From Coriaria nepalensis (taxonomy: Eukaryota > Streptophyta > Magnoliopsida > Cucurbitales > Coriariaceae), in NCBI GenBank assembly GCA_027186245.1, contig CP114492.1, forward strand, positions 2,363,501-2,427,500: DNA of 64,000 nt, in the 5' to 3' direction. The number at the start of each line of letters is the position of its first letter. The first letter of the stretch is position 1. This document shows positions 1 to 13,600 of the stretch, in pieces. The position numbers and the translations under genes were made by a program. Under the pieces are notes generated by a model, which had not been told where the DNA came from, ran no database searches, and saw nothing but the letters and a program-made list of their open reading frames with translations.

Positions 1-1559
1 AAGGCAGCAATACACTGAGAACAAGGGTTTAGTTTCTTCAGACCTAATCCAATTCTATAAAAAATATGAGGTTATAAACTTGAGTAACCTACCAGATGTA
101 TAAGCTACAGAGCAATCACCAACCTAGTTTTTGCAAAACCAAAAATTAAAGCAACAGAGAAATTCCTCACCTACACGGGCGAGACGATTAACCCATCCAG
201 GAATGGGCTTCCCAGTTAATTGCATACAAACTTCCTCAGTAAAATTGTTGCAATTCTTAGCAATTAAATGATAAGTGTCCCCATGATATTTTGCAGAAAG
301 TTGCTCCATGAATGTTTTGAATTCTGACCGAGACATATCAGTGCTACCCAACAACACTGACTGTCTGAAGATAAAGCCAGGGCAACTTCTCGGCTCTACC
401 TCAAACACTCCACTAGAAGGGTACTCATGTGCTCCATAGCCAAACTCCATGCCATGCACTGTGCATCATATTAAGTAAATTTACTTTCTAAGCCGGAACA
501 TCATCACTTTGAAAAAAGAAAATTGGACATTTGAATTCATCGGAAATTTACTCTTGGAAACTATTAGTGGCCATCAGTGCTTCGCCAATAAGGCGGTTGT
601 GAATGGCCTATTTTTGTTGATTAACAAAGGGTATGTTTGAATTTTAAATTATTGATGAGTTGAATAGGTCTGGAATTGAATTTCTACATTGGAAAGACAA
701 ATTGTAATTGGTTAAAAGTGATTTTCAGTTCCCAAAGAAAGATTAGGTAAGGGATTTAAAAAATCATTTTCATTTAAGTAGGACCAGAAATTCAAGAATT
801 GAATTAGTGGGTCAAATATTATCTATAAATTTAGTAAAACCACTTCCATCCTTCTTAAATAATTCTTCTTTCCTTTCCTTCTCCCATAATAGAGCATCCT
901 TGTAATTGTACTCATTTTAATGCATTCACTCTATAATTGGACGCAATTCAACTGAATCTTTTTTATACCAACATTATACCAAGACTATCCATGAGTGTTG
1001 TATATAAGTGTCTGAACTCGATATTAATGGACTTGCCTCAAGTTATAATGAAAGAATCCGAGTATATAGGCTTCTAAAGCAAACAAAAAATGGATAACCA
1101 GGGTTAGCTCCCTTGCAGTCATTTAGTTGCAAAAATAATACCAATTTTCGAATTCATAAGATGAATTCACAATAAACCCTTTACTCCCATAGTTTATCAA
1201 TTTCAATAGCTTTTCCCTTTTCCCAAGTCGGTTATATGCTACACTACTACTCTGTATGTGTTGGCTCCTGTGCAAGCAGAAATGGTTTAGAAATAAAATG
1301 CAACAAACAACTTTCAAATTCCTAACCTGTGCAAAAAAAAAAAAAAATCCAGAACTTAACAAACTGAGAAGCGTAGAATTCACATACCCTCTATACCAGA
1401 ATGGAAAATTCCAAGGCCAAACCAATAGAGGTAGTTATTAACCGGTGTAAGATCATATATATTCAGATATAACAATGCGCAATCTCTTCCTCCATTGCTC
1501 TGCCCGTCTCCTTCCCCAGAGCTCGAGCTCGAGCTCGATCTCAATGGAAATAACTGCAT
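1..1559 (-). CDS. deSI-like (PPPDE) thiol peptidase, 5' part
   Basis: Probable deSUMOylating/deubiquitinating isopeptidase of the PPPDE/deSI family. Exon 1 is 1559-1388 (57 codons plus one base), exon 2 is 458-171, and a likely exon 3 starts at 14 and leaves the window. All introns are GT-AG. The start ATG (1559-1557) is preceded in frame by a stop. A serine/glycine-rich N-terminus leads to LYLNIYDLTP and then GLGIFHSG, with the expected catalytic His about residue 53. Exon 2 gives the GAHE and FEVEP family motifs and KNCNNF, with the catalytic Cys about residue 127, then the RLAR segment. Both catalytic residues are present, so the visible part looks intact. The C-terminus lies outside the window. 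The family is known; which of SUMO or ubiquitin is the substrate cannot be told from sequence. Confidence 0.85.
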
Positions 1560-1972
1560 TGTACTAAACGAGCACCCTCACTTTTCCAGTTTTAAGCTTG
1601 AAATCACAACCCCATCTTTTTTCACACCAACCCTAAATTCATAACAAAGACAGTAAACCATTGCTCTTTCTCAGTTATATCTTTAACATTACAAACTAAA
1701 AACCAGAGAAATTAAGAATATATATATATATATCAGGCTCGCCTATTCACTCTAATGCCGATAGACTTGCAGCAAAATAGAGGTAATAAAGAAGAGAAAA
1801 TAAAAACCGTCGGTGTAAAAAGTATCTAAGCAACCCAAATGCAAACAAATTTCGTTCAGGAACGATAGAATAACTGTAAACCGAACTGAAATTGACCGGA
1901 AGAAACCCTAGAAACATTGAAATGGGCTACTGAAGGTAAAATTAGAGCAGAAGAAGAAATTCAAGAACTTAC

Positions 1973-2130
1973 GAGAGGATTGAGAATTTGGAAAAATAGG
2001 ATCAAAATCAGTAGCCAAAGTGGAAGTGATCGTCGAAAAACTGTAGATATTACAGCACAAAGTGGAAGATTGATTTTCCCCTTTTAGATTAGGAAATCGA
2101 ATCGAATTGCCTTCTCCTTAGATTTTTCAG
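1973..2130 (-). other. Probable 5' untranslated exon of the deSI-like gene
   Basis: On the minus strand a good donor (CTCTC followed by GTAAGT, GT at 1972-1971) ends a stretch without start codons in a useful frame. The coding exon begins about 410 bp downstream. This fits a leader exon and a leader intron. The transcript start is not determined. Confidence 0.45.
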
Positions 2131-2605
2131 TAATCCAATGCAAGTGTGAAGCGGGTGCCCCTCAAAAGTTTTTACTCCCAGCAAGAGATCGATGGCCTGA
2201 TGGGCATGGCTGGCTGCCCCAACTTTTCAAATAGCCCCTCGCTTTTAATTTGTATTACACAAATACCCTTCTGATATATATTTTTTAAAATAAGATTTAC
2301 GTAAATGTCCTGATCTCCGGGATTTTACAGCATGATCCCCTAGTCCGACTTGGCTATAAGATAAAAATAATGGGTGAAAATTTTATTTAAGAAAAATAAA
2401 GGGGAGATTTGAAATATATATATATATACACACACGTAAGATTAGAAGTGTCAAAATAGGTCACCCGGCCCCGGCCCAGCCCTTTTAAGACATTTCACTA
2501 TTCAAGATTAGGCCGGGCTGAGCCTGGAAAAAAAATGTTTCTGGCTGAGTTAGGCCTAGTCTCAAAATATATGTCCGGAATCGGCCTGGAAAGCCCATTG
2601 GGTTT

Positions 2606-2780
2606 ATCCAATGGGCCAAGTTTTATCGGGCATAAAATGAATCGGGTTCTACTATGCTTTATCGAGCCTAAAATGGGTCGGGTTTTACGAGGTCTTATCG
2701 GGCCTAAGATGAGTCGGGTTCTATCAGGCCTTACCGGGCCTAAAATGAGCTGGGTTCTACCGGGCCAAAAAGGGTCTTGA
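2606..2780. repeat. Degenerate 36-bp tandem repeat, about 4.5 copies
   Basis: The motif TCGGGTTYTA recurs at about 2642, 2678, 2714 and 2750, a spacing of 36 bp. Each unit also carries a copy of ATCGGGCCTAAAATG. Because 36 is a multiple of three, both strands stay open and give repetitive reading frames (for example LGPIRP-type repeats on the minus strand). These frames are by-products of the repeat and not genes. Confidence 0.8.
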
Positions 2781-3109
2781 GAACAATCCAATTAACAAGA
2801 GGTTCAAAGAACAATCCAAACAAAATTATCAAATTGTATCATTAAAGTTTACAATCAAATAACTAATAGCATCTCAAATTATCTAATTATCAAATAACTA
2901 AGAGTCTAAGAGCATCTCAAATAAAGAATAAACTTTTTGCTAAATAAAGACTTCATTGCATATTATTAAATAATGAGTCCATCAAAAAAACATCCCGACC
3001 TTAAAAAGGAAAAAATGGATTTTACAATGAAGTTATAAACAAAAAATAATCAAAAAAAGTTTGCTAATACATTATAATCTATTATATATTATATATTTAT
3101 TAATAGTGG

Positions 3110-4965
3110 TTGGTCATTGGTGGACCACAGAACTGCTTCCCGTTGCAGAAAGATCTTCATCTAAGAATATTTTCTGAAAATATTGAGCCAAGTCTTCATT
3201 ATAAGTTGTATGTTGACCTTGATGAGATGCATGCTCCCAATCTTTTATGTATAATAATGCTTCAACCAATTTTAGTTTTAACGAAGTCCTTCTATCTTCA
3301 ATAACTCTCACATCTATGCTAAAAGCTTATTCAAAAGAAACTTTTGAGACGGAAGCAGTTAAGACATTTCGTGCAAGTCGTGCTAGTATAGGAAATCATG
3401 TCGAGCTTTTCTTCCACCAATCTAAAAGGCATTAAGATTCTGAATCATTTGCACAAAAATCAAAAAATGATAAATCAGTTTCGAGGTATTTATGGAGTTT
3501 CATCTCAGTGAAACTGGAACTGGAACCAGAACCGGAACCGCTAACAAAATTCCAACTCTTCCTCTTGGGTCGAATCTCTTGTTCTCGTGTCTGTTGCCAC
3601 AAGTAGCTGTACTTATTATTATAAAGACCAAACACTTTATATAACTTGTTAGTAGCTAATATAGTGGAAGCATAATCAACATTTATATGTTGACTCATAA
3701 ATGTAAGAGTATTTGTTAAATCATATAACTTAACTATATGATTTAATATAAAAGCAAAAAGTATATAAAAGAATAATTTCCTTCCAATATTTTTTAAATT
3801 TTGAAACCATCTTCTGAATAACAGGTTTAAACACTTCATTATTCTCATATATCTTAAACAAGCTAGTAATTTAAACAAGTGAATGTAAACAAGAAGAGAT
3901 GTAGGATAATAAACACCTGAAAGTCGAAAAGTAGAATCATAAAATATTTCTAAAAAATATGTAATTTTTTTAGGTATATCATAATCAAAACTATTCAACA
4001 TAACATGAGGATTACACAAATTAAAAAAACCACTAATTATTTATTAATATGTGAGGCCATTTTTCAACATCAAATATGTGGAATTCCACCTTACCGGCAT
4101 ATTAGTTCCAAACTTTCGAGGTTTCATATTGAATGCCTACAATATCTTTTAAACTTAGCTATCCTAGAATTCGAACTAGTAATCCAAAATAATACCGCAC
4201 AAATTTTATCAACAGAATAGTTTACCTGATTTTACAATGTGGTTTATGATGTGACACACGCAACATTGATGTAGGAAGACTCCACCATTATATTGGCTAA
4301 GTTGTGATTGAAATAAAGAAACGGCCATTGTATTTGCCACATCATTATCCAAAGTTATGGATATTATATGGCTTTTGATATCAAACTCACTCAAAACTTC
4401 CATTATTAAATCAGATATATAAATTTTCACCAATATGTGCTTCATTTATAACTCTAAATCATATTAATTTTTCATTTAAAGTTCATTCCACATCTAAGTA
4501 ATGAATATCAACACATAAATAGTCATGTTTAGAATATGCATTCAAAATATCAGAAGTTAAGGTAAAAGTTAGATTTAAATCACTACATTCTAATTTTATT
4601 TTATCGCGTTTTTTTTTTCTAAAATATGCAAATATATAAGATCTAATAGTATTTATACTTGTGCTTTTATATTGTGGGGTATGTGCTTTTCATAATAAAC
4701 ATTATCACCAAAATTAATAGGTAAATCAGTAGCAGTAATAAATATAACTAGAGATTCTCTAGTAGCCATTGGATCATAAGTCCACGTACTAATTGTACTA
4801 TCAGTGTTAGAATTTAGTTGAGTTTAATTCATACCTGCACCAGCTTTAGCCATACATTTGTCTTTGTGGCGTTTCAAGTGATTAGTTTCATCATTTGGAC
4901 CTGCGACCAAAATACTTTTACAATACTTGCACATTACACCATCAATGTTCGCACCTTTCTTATTT
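3110..4965 (-). mobile_element. Decayed hAT transposon with BED zinc finger (RICESLEEPER type)
   Basis: Broken minus-strand transposase. The BED finger lies near 4836-4955 (CKYC and HLKRHKDKC). A transposase core follows at 4209-4445, with DIKSHIISITLDND and HQCCVCHIINHIVK. A further segment at 3432-4019 contains FILNHIVKLYDL, corresponding to the usual FxLDPRxK region. The C-terminal dimerisation region is at 3114-3311, with RRTSLKLKLVEALLYIKDW. The pieces are in the right order but in different frames with stops, so no protein can be made. I could not identify terminal inverted repeats or an 8-bp target duplication, so the borders are only those of recognisable coding sequence. Confidence 0.8.
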
Positions 4966-6830
4966 TTGTGTAAAACTATGTCGAATATATCCTAAATTCT
5001 AGATGTTCACTTATTATGTCTCTTTGTGGGCATTATACTTGTGACAGTATCAGTATTTGATGAATATAATGGTAGTAGTAGACCTAAACCACCTGATAGT
5101 ATATTAGATTATGCTGGAGTTGATGGTATCGACGGTGAATTTGAACCGATTTTAATATAAAGATTTTGCTTATACTTATTTAGAGAGTTAAAATCATATT
5201 GATGATGATCTATTTCCTATAAAGAATTTAAAAGTAAATGATTAATCATAAAAAATATAAATAAATAAAAATTTAAGTAAAAGAGTAAAGCATTAAATAT
5301 TAAGTATAATAATAAATAATAAACAATAAAAAAAAAGTTAAATTACCTTGGACTTTGGTTTAATTTATGAAAAATAGAAGATTATGGATAGAGATTAAGG
5401 AATAAGGATAAGAGATTGAGATTAATGATAAGAAAATTAGGAATTATAGAAAAATAAAGATGAATTATAATTTAGAGTATTAGAGAAAAAAATTAGGGAT
5501 TAGATAAGAGACTGAAAGAGATAAAGTATATGAGAAAATGTGAGAAAAAATTAGAATGAAAAAGTGGATATTTAAAGTGAAAATTTAAATGGGGAGAGAA
5601 TTTAAAAATTATTATATAATGAAGTAAAATAGAAGAAAAATTAAATTAAATACAAAAAAAAATATATTATCTCACTTAAATTAATAATAAATTTTCAATA
5701 AAATTAATCATGAAATTCTCACAATTATTAAAATACCAATAAATCTCTAAAACTTATAATAATTATAATAAGCAACCCTAAAATCATTGAATATTAGGGA
5801 TCTGAAAAGCCGATCTTTACCGAGTCCGCGATAAAAAAATATTTACATTCCGATCAGAGTATCATTGCTAATAGTCCCGACGGCTTACTTTCAACGACAG
5901 CCTCCAACCTCAATCAATTTTCTAAGCGGTTTTCACTTCGAAAGTGCTTATTATTAGTTACCGCCAAATCAATCAACGATTCTGCCAATCGACACCCGAG
6001 GTCAAAGTCTTGCTTGCCAATTTTGATCTAAATTGCTTTAATGCAATAATTATTCATGCTCATCATACCGCACAAGTGAGTTCATATTATAGTTGTAGGA
6101 AGTACTTGAGTGAAATAATGGATATTATTTCGATTTAGAGTACTTAACTCGTCGATGTCAAACTGAAACTAGCGTTTCGAATTGAAAGTAATTATAAGTA
6201 ATTATAGCGTTTCGATCATTTTGCATTGTGAAAGTTTATCTAAACTGCAGTTTGTTTCAGAAACTGAAGAGTGTTAGAAATCTCATTTCTACTCTAAGTA
6301 GTTAGTTAAGTACACGCTAGAAATTTCTCAGTTTATGCGTTAAGTAATCAAAATTTTAATCACACGACATGATATTCCAATATACTAATAATCACGATGC
6401 GCGTATCAAGGCTTTAAGGCTGAGTCAACCCAGAGCAATTATTAATTCCAATATTTTGATTTACTCAACAAGTATTCAAAAATACAACAATTCTTCACGT
6501 ACTCCTTTTGACCCATTACTAATACATCTATACGATTAACTTAAATAAATATATAAATATGTCTATCTCAAAACTACGTCAACTTCGCTATTTATCAAAA
6601 AATTTCCTCAAGTAAAGAACTCTCTTTAGATTTGGCATTCGTTGACTAAAATAATATCCATGAATGTGCATGATTAAATTGTCCGTATCCGTTTGGATAA
6701 TCTACTACAAAACCACATGCGACGTGTTGATTAGATATCCAATTGAATAAATAATATTCATGAACATGTATGATTAAATTATTCGTATTCGGTTCGATGA
6801 GATAGATTCAATCCGATCGCATGGAAGTCG
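4966..6830. other. AT-rich intergenic DNA, no gene seen
   Basis: No open frame with recognisable protein features. The stretch at 5160-5760 is strongly purine/AT-rich. A short frame at 5944-6138 has no recognisable motif. Two similar stretches near 6658 and 6749, about 91 bp apart, share ATGATTAAATT and flanking bases, suggesting a small old duplication. Confidence 0.6.
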
Positions 6831-6839
6831 GAGAATCAT

Positions 6840-6980
6840 TTATAATTTAGTCACTAGATAATTCTTATTAACAGTTAGTATTAATTAATATTAAAAATTA
6901 TTTAAGTATCAAGTTCAACACTCTTAATTACTACTAAGCGCTCATACAATCATTATAATATTCTACTAACATCACTTGCT
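6840..6980 (-). repeat. Inverted repeat arm 1 (partner at 10.48 kb)
   Basis: The reverse complement of this segment aligns with 10,480-10,615 over about 135 bp. Shared blocks include TATAATGATTGT, AAGAGTGTTGAAC and AATTATCTAGTGA, separated by scattered mismatches. By eye the identity is roughly 75-80%. The arms flank the ERF gene at 7.4-8.5 kb in opposite orientation. They look like two copies of a non-coding dispersed repeat, possibly LTR pieces. Confidence 0.65.
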
Positions 6981-7430
6981 ATGAATAGGGTGCCAAAATT
7001 AGTTGGATTACTAAATCCAACTGCTCTCAATCGTATCTAACCAATATTTATCCATATCCACGAGAATAGATTATTGGAAAAATCTTATAGATATGGCTTA
7101 AATAAAATAGAAACCATATTTTTTAGAAAATGACTCATAAGTGGAATTCTTAGCCGAATAAATTTCAAGAAGCGAACTTAAAACGGTAATAATTAATGAT
7201 CTAAGTCGTTCATTTTCATCGTAGAATAAGCTTAACTTTTCCTTTTTGTCTTTGCTTTTTAATCCCGTATGAATAAGTCAAGAAGAAAATACATGTTATC
7301 TTTATCACGTGTATAATAAAATGGTCTATGCATTACTTAAACTTGATATGTACACTCCAACCAAAAACACTCCTGAAATAAAATAATAAATAATGATGAT
7401 GAAACAAAGTGATCAAGGCAACAGATTCTC

Positions 7431-8522
7431 TTAGGTTGTTCCACACACAACCATAAGCTGATTAGAACTGAAAGCCAGGTGGGGTGATAACGGAGATAAC
7501 GGCGGAACGTTAAATACACCCTTCACATCATTATCCCAAACGGGTATCCAGCTTGACGGCGTTAATGGAATATCTCGAAGATAACTGACAACATCAACCC
7601 CCGTCTCCTCCGTCTTCTCCTTCTTCACCTGCTTTACTTCCTCCGGTTTCTCCTCCCTCTGCCGTTTCCGAACGCCGTCGGATTCTGAGCTATACAGTCT
7701 AACTTCCAGCGGGAAGTTGAGTATGGCTTTCGAGCCGCGAAGCTTGAACGCGGCTCTATCGTAGGCTCTAGCGGCTTCGATTGCCGTCTCGAACGTTCCA
7801 AGCCAAACTCTAGACCCGCGGCGGTTCGGGTCACGGATCTCCGCAGCGAACTTTCCCCACGGCCGTCGTCGGACACCTCGGTAGTGCTTACTGATCTCCT
7901 CCACAACCATACCTGAACTTATCTGAACCGGATCCGGTTTAGAAAACTGTATCCATTCGGTTCTGTTAGGAGGCGATATCTTCAAATTGGACGGTTTCCG
8001 ATTCAAGTTCTTCGCTGCTGCTCCGTCGAAAACTTGAGGCTTCGATTCGAACTCGAACGAGCTGATGTTGTTAGATCTGGAAATTGAGCTTCCATTTTGA
8101 GTAGCTAACACCTTGGATTCGAACTCAAACGAGTTATTACTACTCGTTCGTGAGCTCGAATCAGAAGATTTTGGCGTCGTAAGGTCAATTACATGAGGTT
8201 TCGAATCACATTCAGAGAAAACGCTTCGTTTTTTGTCGAATGTTACAAGATTCGAAGAGAAATCGAGCAGTACAGTGGAGTCGAAGTAGTCAGAGATGGC
8301 GATTAAAGATTCATGAGAGCTAGATGCTTTGGAGCACGAAGAAACATCATAAGATCTAGAGGTCGTGGAGTCCGATTTCACTTCCCTGGACAATAATTCA
8401 CCTAAGAGAAAATTGGAGTCGGAATTGTTGAGTTCATCATAACAGTTCTTCATGACCGGTGAGAATTCTCCAAGAAGATGCTTCTTGATATGCTCCAGCG
8501 CAGATAACTCTATGTTCTCCAT
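7431..8522 (-). CDS. AP2/ERF transcription factor, group IX, ERF5/ERF6-like
   Basis: Intronless gene for a nuclear GCC-box-binding factor of 363 residues. The N-terminus ([13 protein letters not shown]) is the family's short conserved motif. A long Ser-rich middle follows. The single AP2 domain is about residues 213-271: [20 protein letters not shown], then [22 protein letters not shown] and LNFPL. All GCC-box contact residues are in place. The C-terminus has PLTPSSW (about 319-325) and PPLSPLSP (about 340-347), the putative MAP-kinase phosphorylation motifs typical of ERF5/ERF6/ERF104-type proteins. Family members act in ethylene/jasmonate, defence and osmotic stress responses. A TATA-like run lies about 100 bp upstream of the ATG. 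The subgroup call rests on the C-terminal motifs; a one-to-one ortholog cannot be fixed without a tree. Confidence 0.93.
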   Translation of the reverse strand: MENIELSALEHIKKHLLGEFSPVMKNCYDELNNSDSNFLLGELLSREVKSDSTTSRSYDVSSCSKASSSHESLIAISDYFDSTVLLDFSSNLVTFDKKRSVFSECDSKPHVIDLTTPKSSDSSSRTSSNNSFEFESKVLATQNGSSISRSNNISSFEFESKPQVFDGAAAKNLNRKPSNLKISPPNRTEWIQFSKPDPVQISSGMVVEEISKHYRGVRRRPWGKFAAEIRDPNRRGSRVWLGTFETAIEAARAYDRAAFKLRGSKAILNFPLEVRLYSSESDGVRKRQREEKPEEVKQVKKEKTEETGVDVVSYLRDIPLTPSSWIPVWDNDVKGVFNVPPLSPLSPHLAFSSNQLMVVCGTT

Positions 8523-8625
8523 TTAAAAAAAATTCCAAAACCAGAACTGAAGAAGAAGAGGAAGAAGAAGAAGATGAAGAAGTAGGTTTTCTTGAATGAG
8601 TGGAAGATGGAGAGTGGAAAGCCCT

Positions 8626-8648
8626 TTATATATATATATATATAAATA
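8626..8648 (-). promoter_or_regulatory. TATA-rich core promoter of the ERF5/6-like gene
   Basis: A (TA)n run ending in TATAAAGGG on the minus strand sits about 105-125 bp upstream of the start codon, leaving room for a short leader. It doubles as a dinucleotide microsatellite, so its length may vary between individuals. Confidence 0.55.
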
Positions 8649-8719
8649 CATAATACACAGGGACCGTTTACTCTGAGCCTTTCACGCTGCACGAAGGAAG
8701 CTTCTTTTGTCACTTCTAA

Positions 8720-10470
8720 TAATTAACCGTTGGATTTGTTTTAGTCAAAGTCAAATGACCTATCTACGGCTGATACAAATATACTGTTCATACATGATTC
8801 TTAACCCTTTCCATTGTTTGTTTAAGCATGAAGTTTCTTTTTTCTTCTATAAGTGTGTACATCTTCTTGTATGTTTCCTGGTTACTTCCAAAAAGTGCAC
8901 GTTTTTGGGATTAGAGAAAAATAAAAGAAAAATAATTAATCCTATTTATAAATAATAATAATAATAATATATTAATAGTAATGGTAGATCTGGTCAAAGC
9001 ATTTATTATTGGAGTCTCTTGCTTTATACAAGGCACGAGATATGGTTGGAGACTTGGAGCCATTGAAAGATTCTAGAAGAAGACCTTAATTGCATGGAAA
9101 GACTTGGTTTTTAGTTGATTAGTTTAAGATTCGGGGGTTAATCTTTAAATGACGACGGTTGAATTTTACAAAAATATTGATCCAACGGTCAATATTTGGT
9201 TGTTTACTCTCCCAATTCAATTAGTTTATTTGGTTGTTTACTTCCGGTTAACATAATCAGGCCCTACCTTGGTTCTTGGGTCATTTTAAACTGTAAACAC
9301 TACTTTTTATGCTATGATTGGGTAGTTGTTGAGGTTCTGAGAATAATTTGAATGGATTTTGTTCGATAATAAATTTTGTAAGAAATATTTAATTTTGAGT
9401 TAAATTTATTTTAGTATTATTTTCTCTCTTATTTGTTTAGTATTATTTTAAAAAATAATTTAAAAAAATGATACAAATAATATATATTTAATAATTAAAA
9501 GAATAAAATAAATAATTAGATTAAAAGTAAGAAGTCATTATCTAAAATCTGAAAAGTTATATAAATTATATAAATTTAAATTAAATTAAATATGAAGAAT
9601 TTGATAATTAACTTAATATGAATGCTCTAAGTGAAAATTTTGTCAGAAAAATGAAATAATTTTTCTATACTGTTTCTACTTATCATATTTTTAATAATAT
9701 GGTGTATCATATTTCTTTTTATTCAAAACTTTCTCAATATATATAGATATATATTTAGCAAGAACTTTCTCATGAAATTAATGATTTTTTTCTCATTAAA
9801 AACCAATTTATTTCCTTTACAATCTTATTAATATTCCTAGGATTGTACATTGATCGAATGAATTGAAAATTTATTTTAATCTCAATCTCAATTTTATAAT
9901 TTTTTTAAAAATAAATACGGTTATTTAATTTTCAATCCAAAACAAAAACAAATTCTATTATATTTGGAGTCTTTTTTCATCTAAAGATGAGTCGGTTGGA
10001 TGTAATTTTTTAACCGGTTAATTCAAATATTTAAAATTATATGCATTTTTTTTTGGAAAAAAAAAACTTATTTAAGTAAGCGGACTACTAATCCAATGAA
10101 TATATTAAAAGTGTATGTTCGTTAAATCAATCGGATTTTGACACGATGTTATAAATACTTTATGTGATATTATTTTTATACGGATATTAATAAAATATTA
10201 TTTATTATCATTAATAAAAGTCGGTTACTATTTAGCATGTTTATTGATTTTCTTTAAATTAATATTTTATATTATATATATGTATATCGGGATAACATCC
10301 AATTTTTTTAGGTATGTATTATAGAGACCATGATAAAAATCATGATAATAGACTCGAGTCGCTAAAAGTTCTTAAGGTACAAATGGTTCAATGCCATAGA
10401 ATCTCAAAAATTGAACATTGATTTATTTTGATAAACAATCATGTAGTTCATCACTTAATTATAGGGTGGT
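8720..10470. other. AT-rich intergenic DNA upstream of the ERF5/6-like gene
   Basis: No coding sequence was recognised on either strand. Short simple repeats are present, for example an AATA-type run near 8950. This interval would contain the upstream regulatory region of the ERF at 8.5 kb. Confidence 0.55.
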
Positions 10471-10479
10471 CGATTTCAC

Positions 10480-10615
10480 AGCTAGTAGTGTTAGTATAAC
10501 ACTATAATGATTGTGTGCTTGCTTAGTACAAACTAAGAGTGTTGAACATGATACTTAGATAATTCTTAATAGTAATTAATACTGACTATTAATGAAAATT
10601 ATCTAGTGATTATTT
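10480..10615 (+). repeat. Inverted repeat arm 2 (partner at 6.84 kb)
   Basis: Reverse-complement partner of 6,840-6,980, with shared blocks AAGAGTGTTGAAC and TATAATGATTGT. It lies at the start of a long non-coding stretch (10.4-11.9 kb) with an LTR-like base composition. Confidence 0.65.
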
Positions 10616-10619
10616 TATA

Positions 10620-13600
10620 TATGATCCTCTTACTATAAATTCCATGATTTTCTTTATTACCAAACTTCATACTTTTACATCATTCCTATTAGCCATAGTT
10701 ATGGGTGAACATAGAGTAAACTGTTGGGTATGAAATGTTGTGCGAGAAAAATTATGAGTGATTAAGAAGGAATTCATCACTTTCGTATTTGAAATAAGGT
10801 CCTATTGACTATATATTTTTATTGAACAAAGAATCTTTACGAAGTAGTATGGTTTGAAATGAGTTTCTATAAATTTGTTGTCGATATTCAATAAAAGTAT
10901 GATGGTCCATATGATTTGTCTATTAAGGTTGAACAGTTAGATCATCTCCTAGGACGAATCGAGATATTGGCGAGATGAAAAAATTATTATTGTAAGTATG
11001 CAATAGTCACAAATGCGTTTTTTCAGAAGATGGTACTTCTCATCTCCCGGATAGTTTTGACATTTTGCTAGAAGTCAATTTTGACTTTAAAGTTAATTAA
11101 TTATAAGATGATTAAGTTAACTGTTTAATTTAAAATGTTATTTTAAATAAAATCATAAATGTGTTTATGAAATATTCATATCAGTGTGATATAAAACCTA
11201 ATCGGTCACATACATAAGGTTCATAGTAACTCAAAATTTCGTCAGAGAAAAAAAAAATGGACCAAAACCATTTTATTGGTAAAATGATAATTTAACTTAT
11301 AGTTTGTGTCTATAAGAAAAAATAGTAATTATTAATTTTTTTAATTTAATGACATGAAACTCTACTAGTACAACTAAATATAACATTAATTTAATTAAAA
11401 ATTAATAAGTTACAAAGAGATTTTTATTTAATTATAAAAGTGTTCTAAAAATTCGTAATTAATAATCGACATTAAAATATTAATGGGATGGATTATTAAT
11501 TAGATTTTTATGGGTTAAAAATTAATCCAAAAGTTGATTAAATAATCCATGGGTCATACCAATGGGTGGCCGCCCATTGAATAGGTTTAAGCCCATCTCA
11601 CTTTTATATTTTAATGCAGTTAAGATTCTTAATGAGATTAAAAAAATATGACCTAACTTTTGTCTATAAATATAATACATATGGTGGCCGAAATCAACAA
11701 GTGCTCACACAAGCTTCTTGGCGAAAATTCCTAAAGAGAAAAGAGTATTTTCCATTCCGTTTCCCGAATTTATTATTTCATGAATTGAAAACTTAAGTAG
11801 AAAGTTAACTATACGAAATAAATTGTGTGGATAATGATTAGAGGTCGAATACATGGACGCATCCTCATCTTATTCAAAAAAAGTTCTGTAAATCAAAAGA
11901 AGTATTCAATTTTCCTAAACCTTAATTTAATATTAATGAGATTTACTGTATTTTTTATAAAATAGATTATATATCATATAATTATTATATGATCGGTCTA
12001 AATAGAAATTGTGTATGTTAGGATATGATCCGAATAAAATTTTAAATATTTTTTCTACTGTATTTATATATGTTAACACATTATATTTTTACTAAGAAAA
12101 ACACATTATTTATACTTAAACTTGTATCAAAATTTCAAAATGATATCAAATACATAATTCAACATAGTCTAAGTCTTTAACGCTTGATAAATTCATATTT
12201 GGCAATTATTGATTTGACATACTATATTATATATATGTTTATGTAAGCATAAATATTATGCTATAAAATACAATGTATAAATGTCATGCATATATATATA
12301 TATATATATGTAATTAAATATTTTACTAATAGGTTGAATTGGTTATTTATGGTTTTAAAAATACTTATTAACATACTTATTATTTATTTTTATTTTTACT
12401 AAACTTAGGTTTGAAGAATCGGAAGAAAACTAAAATCTAAATGATTCCTTCAATACAAGTACAAACAAGTGCGACATTTAGAGAGTCCATTGTTCCATAA
12501 GAAGTTAAAAAAATCGATGGATTTTGGGGAAACAATGGTGCCAAGTACAAGACTCCATTGAAGAATGTACCAAAAAGAAATGGGCATACATTTTCTTCAT
12601 TTACTTGACTCAATCCAAAATAAATAAATAAATAAATAAAAACCGTCAAATAAACGTCCCTACATTTAAGCAAAGGTATGTATTAAGAAGCAGTCAATCG
12701 GTGCAATTGTATTAAATAAATTTAGAGCTCTTGTCATTAGTCTTCAACCACTCTTGTAATTTAATCAATGTTGTTATTATCACTCTATTCGTCTTTGAAA
12801 CTTTCTCTCATATAATAAACCCAACAACTAGCTTTAACCCAGTCCAAAACCCATCGGAGCTTGCTTAGTCTTGACGTTTAGTTCCAATGTCTTTAACTTG
12901 GTTTCTTAATCAACATTGTTAGTCGACATAATCCCTTTGCTTAGACGGCGGAGTCAAAAAAAATAATAATATGGGAGGTAAAAGGTATTATATAAAAATT
13001 AGCGTGAGTAAAAATATTTTTTTAACAAAGAATTTAGGGATTCATTTATAAAAATATAATAATTTGAGGTTAAAAGTTTAATTTTGATATAAAAATCATA
13101 ATATTTAGTATTTTTATTGATAATCCATTTAATGAAATGATAACTTGAGTAAGGTCTGTATGAAAAAGAGCATCATAGGCATTGACTTCTTAAGTAGATA
13201 TGTGTTTTTAGGTATTGTGGTTTTGGAGTAATCTCTTAAGAGAGTTTCGGTTTTTAAACTTAAAAGAGAAATTAAAAATATGAAAAATAAACTCAACTTA
13301 GAAAATTTTTGTAAAATGACTCCATTTTTAAATTTGGGGAGTATAATTATTAATTCAACCTTGTCTCTATTTTGAATTTTTCTTTTTTTTTCTTCATTAG
13401 GTTGAAAGGAAAGAGAAGAAGAGCAAGCAAGTGTGGAGTTTGAACTTCAAATTTCCATCAATAGAGCGAGAGCTTCATATCAAACCCAGAGCTCTCGAGC
13501 TCCGTCAATATATCAAGCTCCATCTTCTTCATCGTTGACAAAGTTTTCAAAGTAATGAAAATCTATACTATGTTTTAACGTTTACAATACAACATATATA

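Noticed and set aside
1123..1425. 100-residue minus-strand frame over exon 1 of the deSI gene
   Set aside because: It overlaps the recognised exon (1559-1388) in another frame; the true frame gives the PPPDE motifs.
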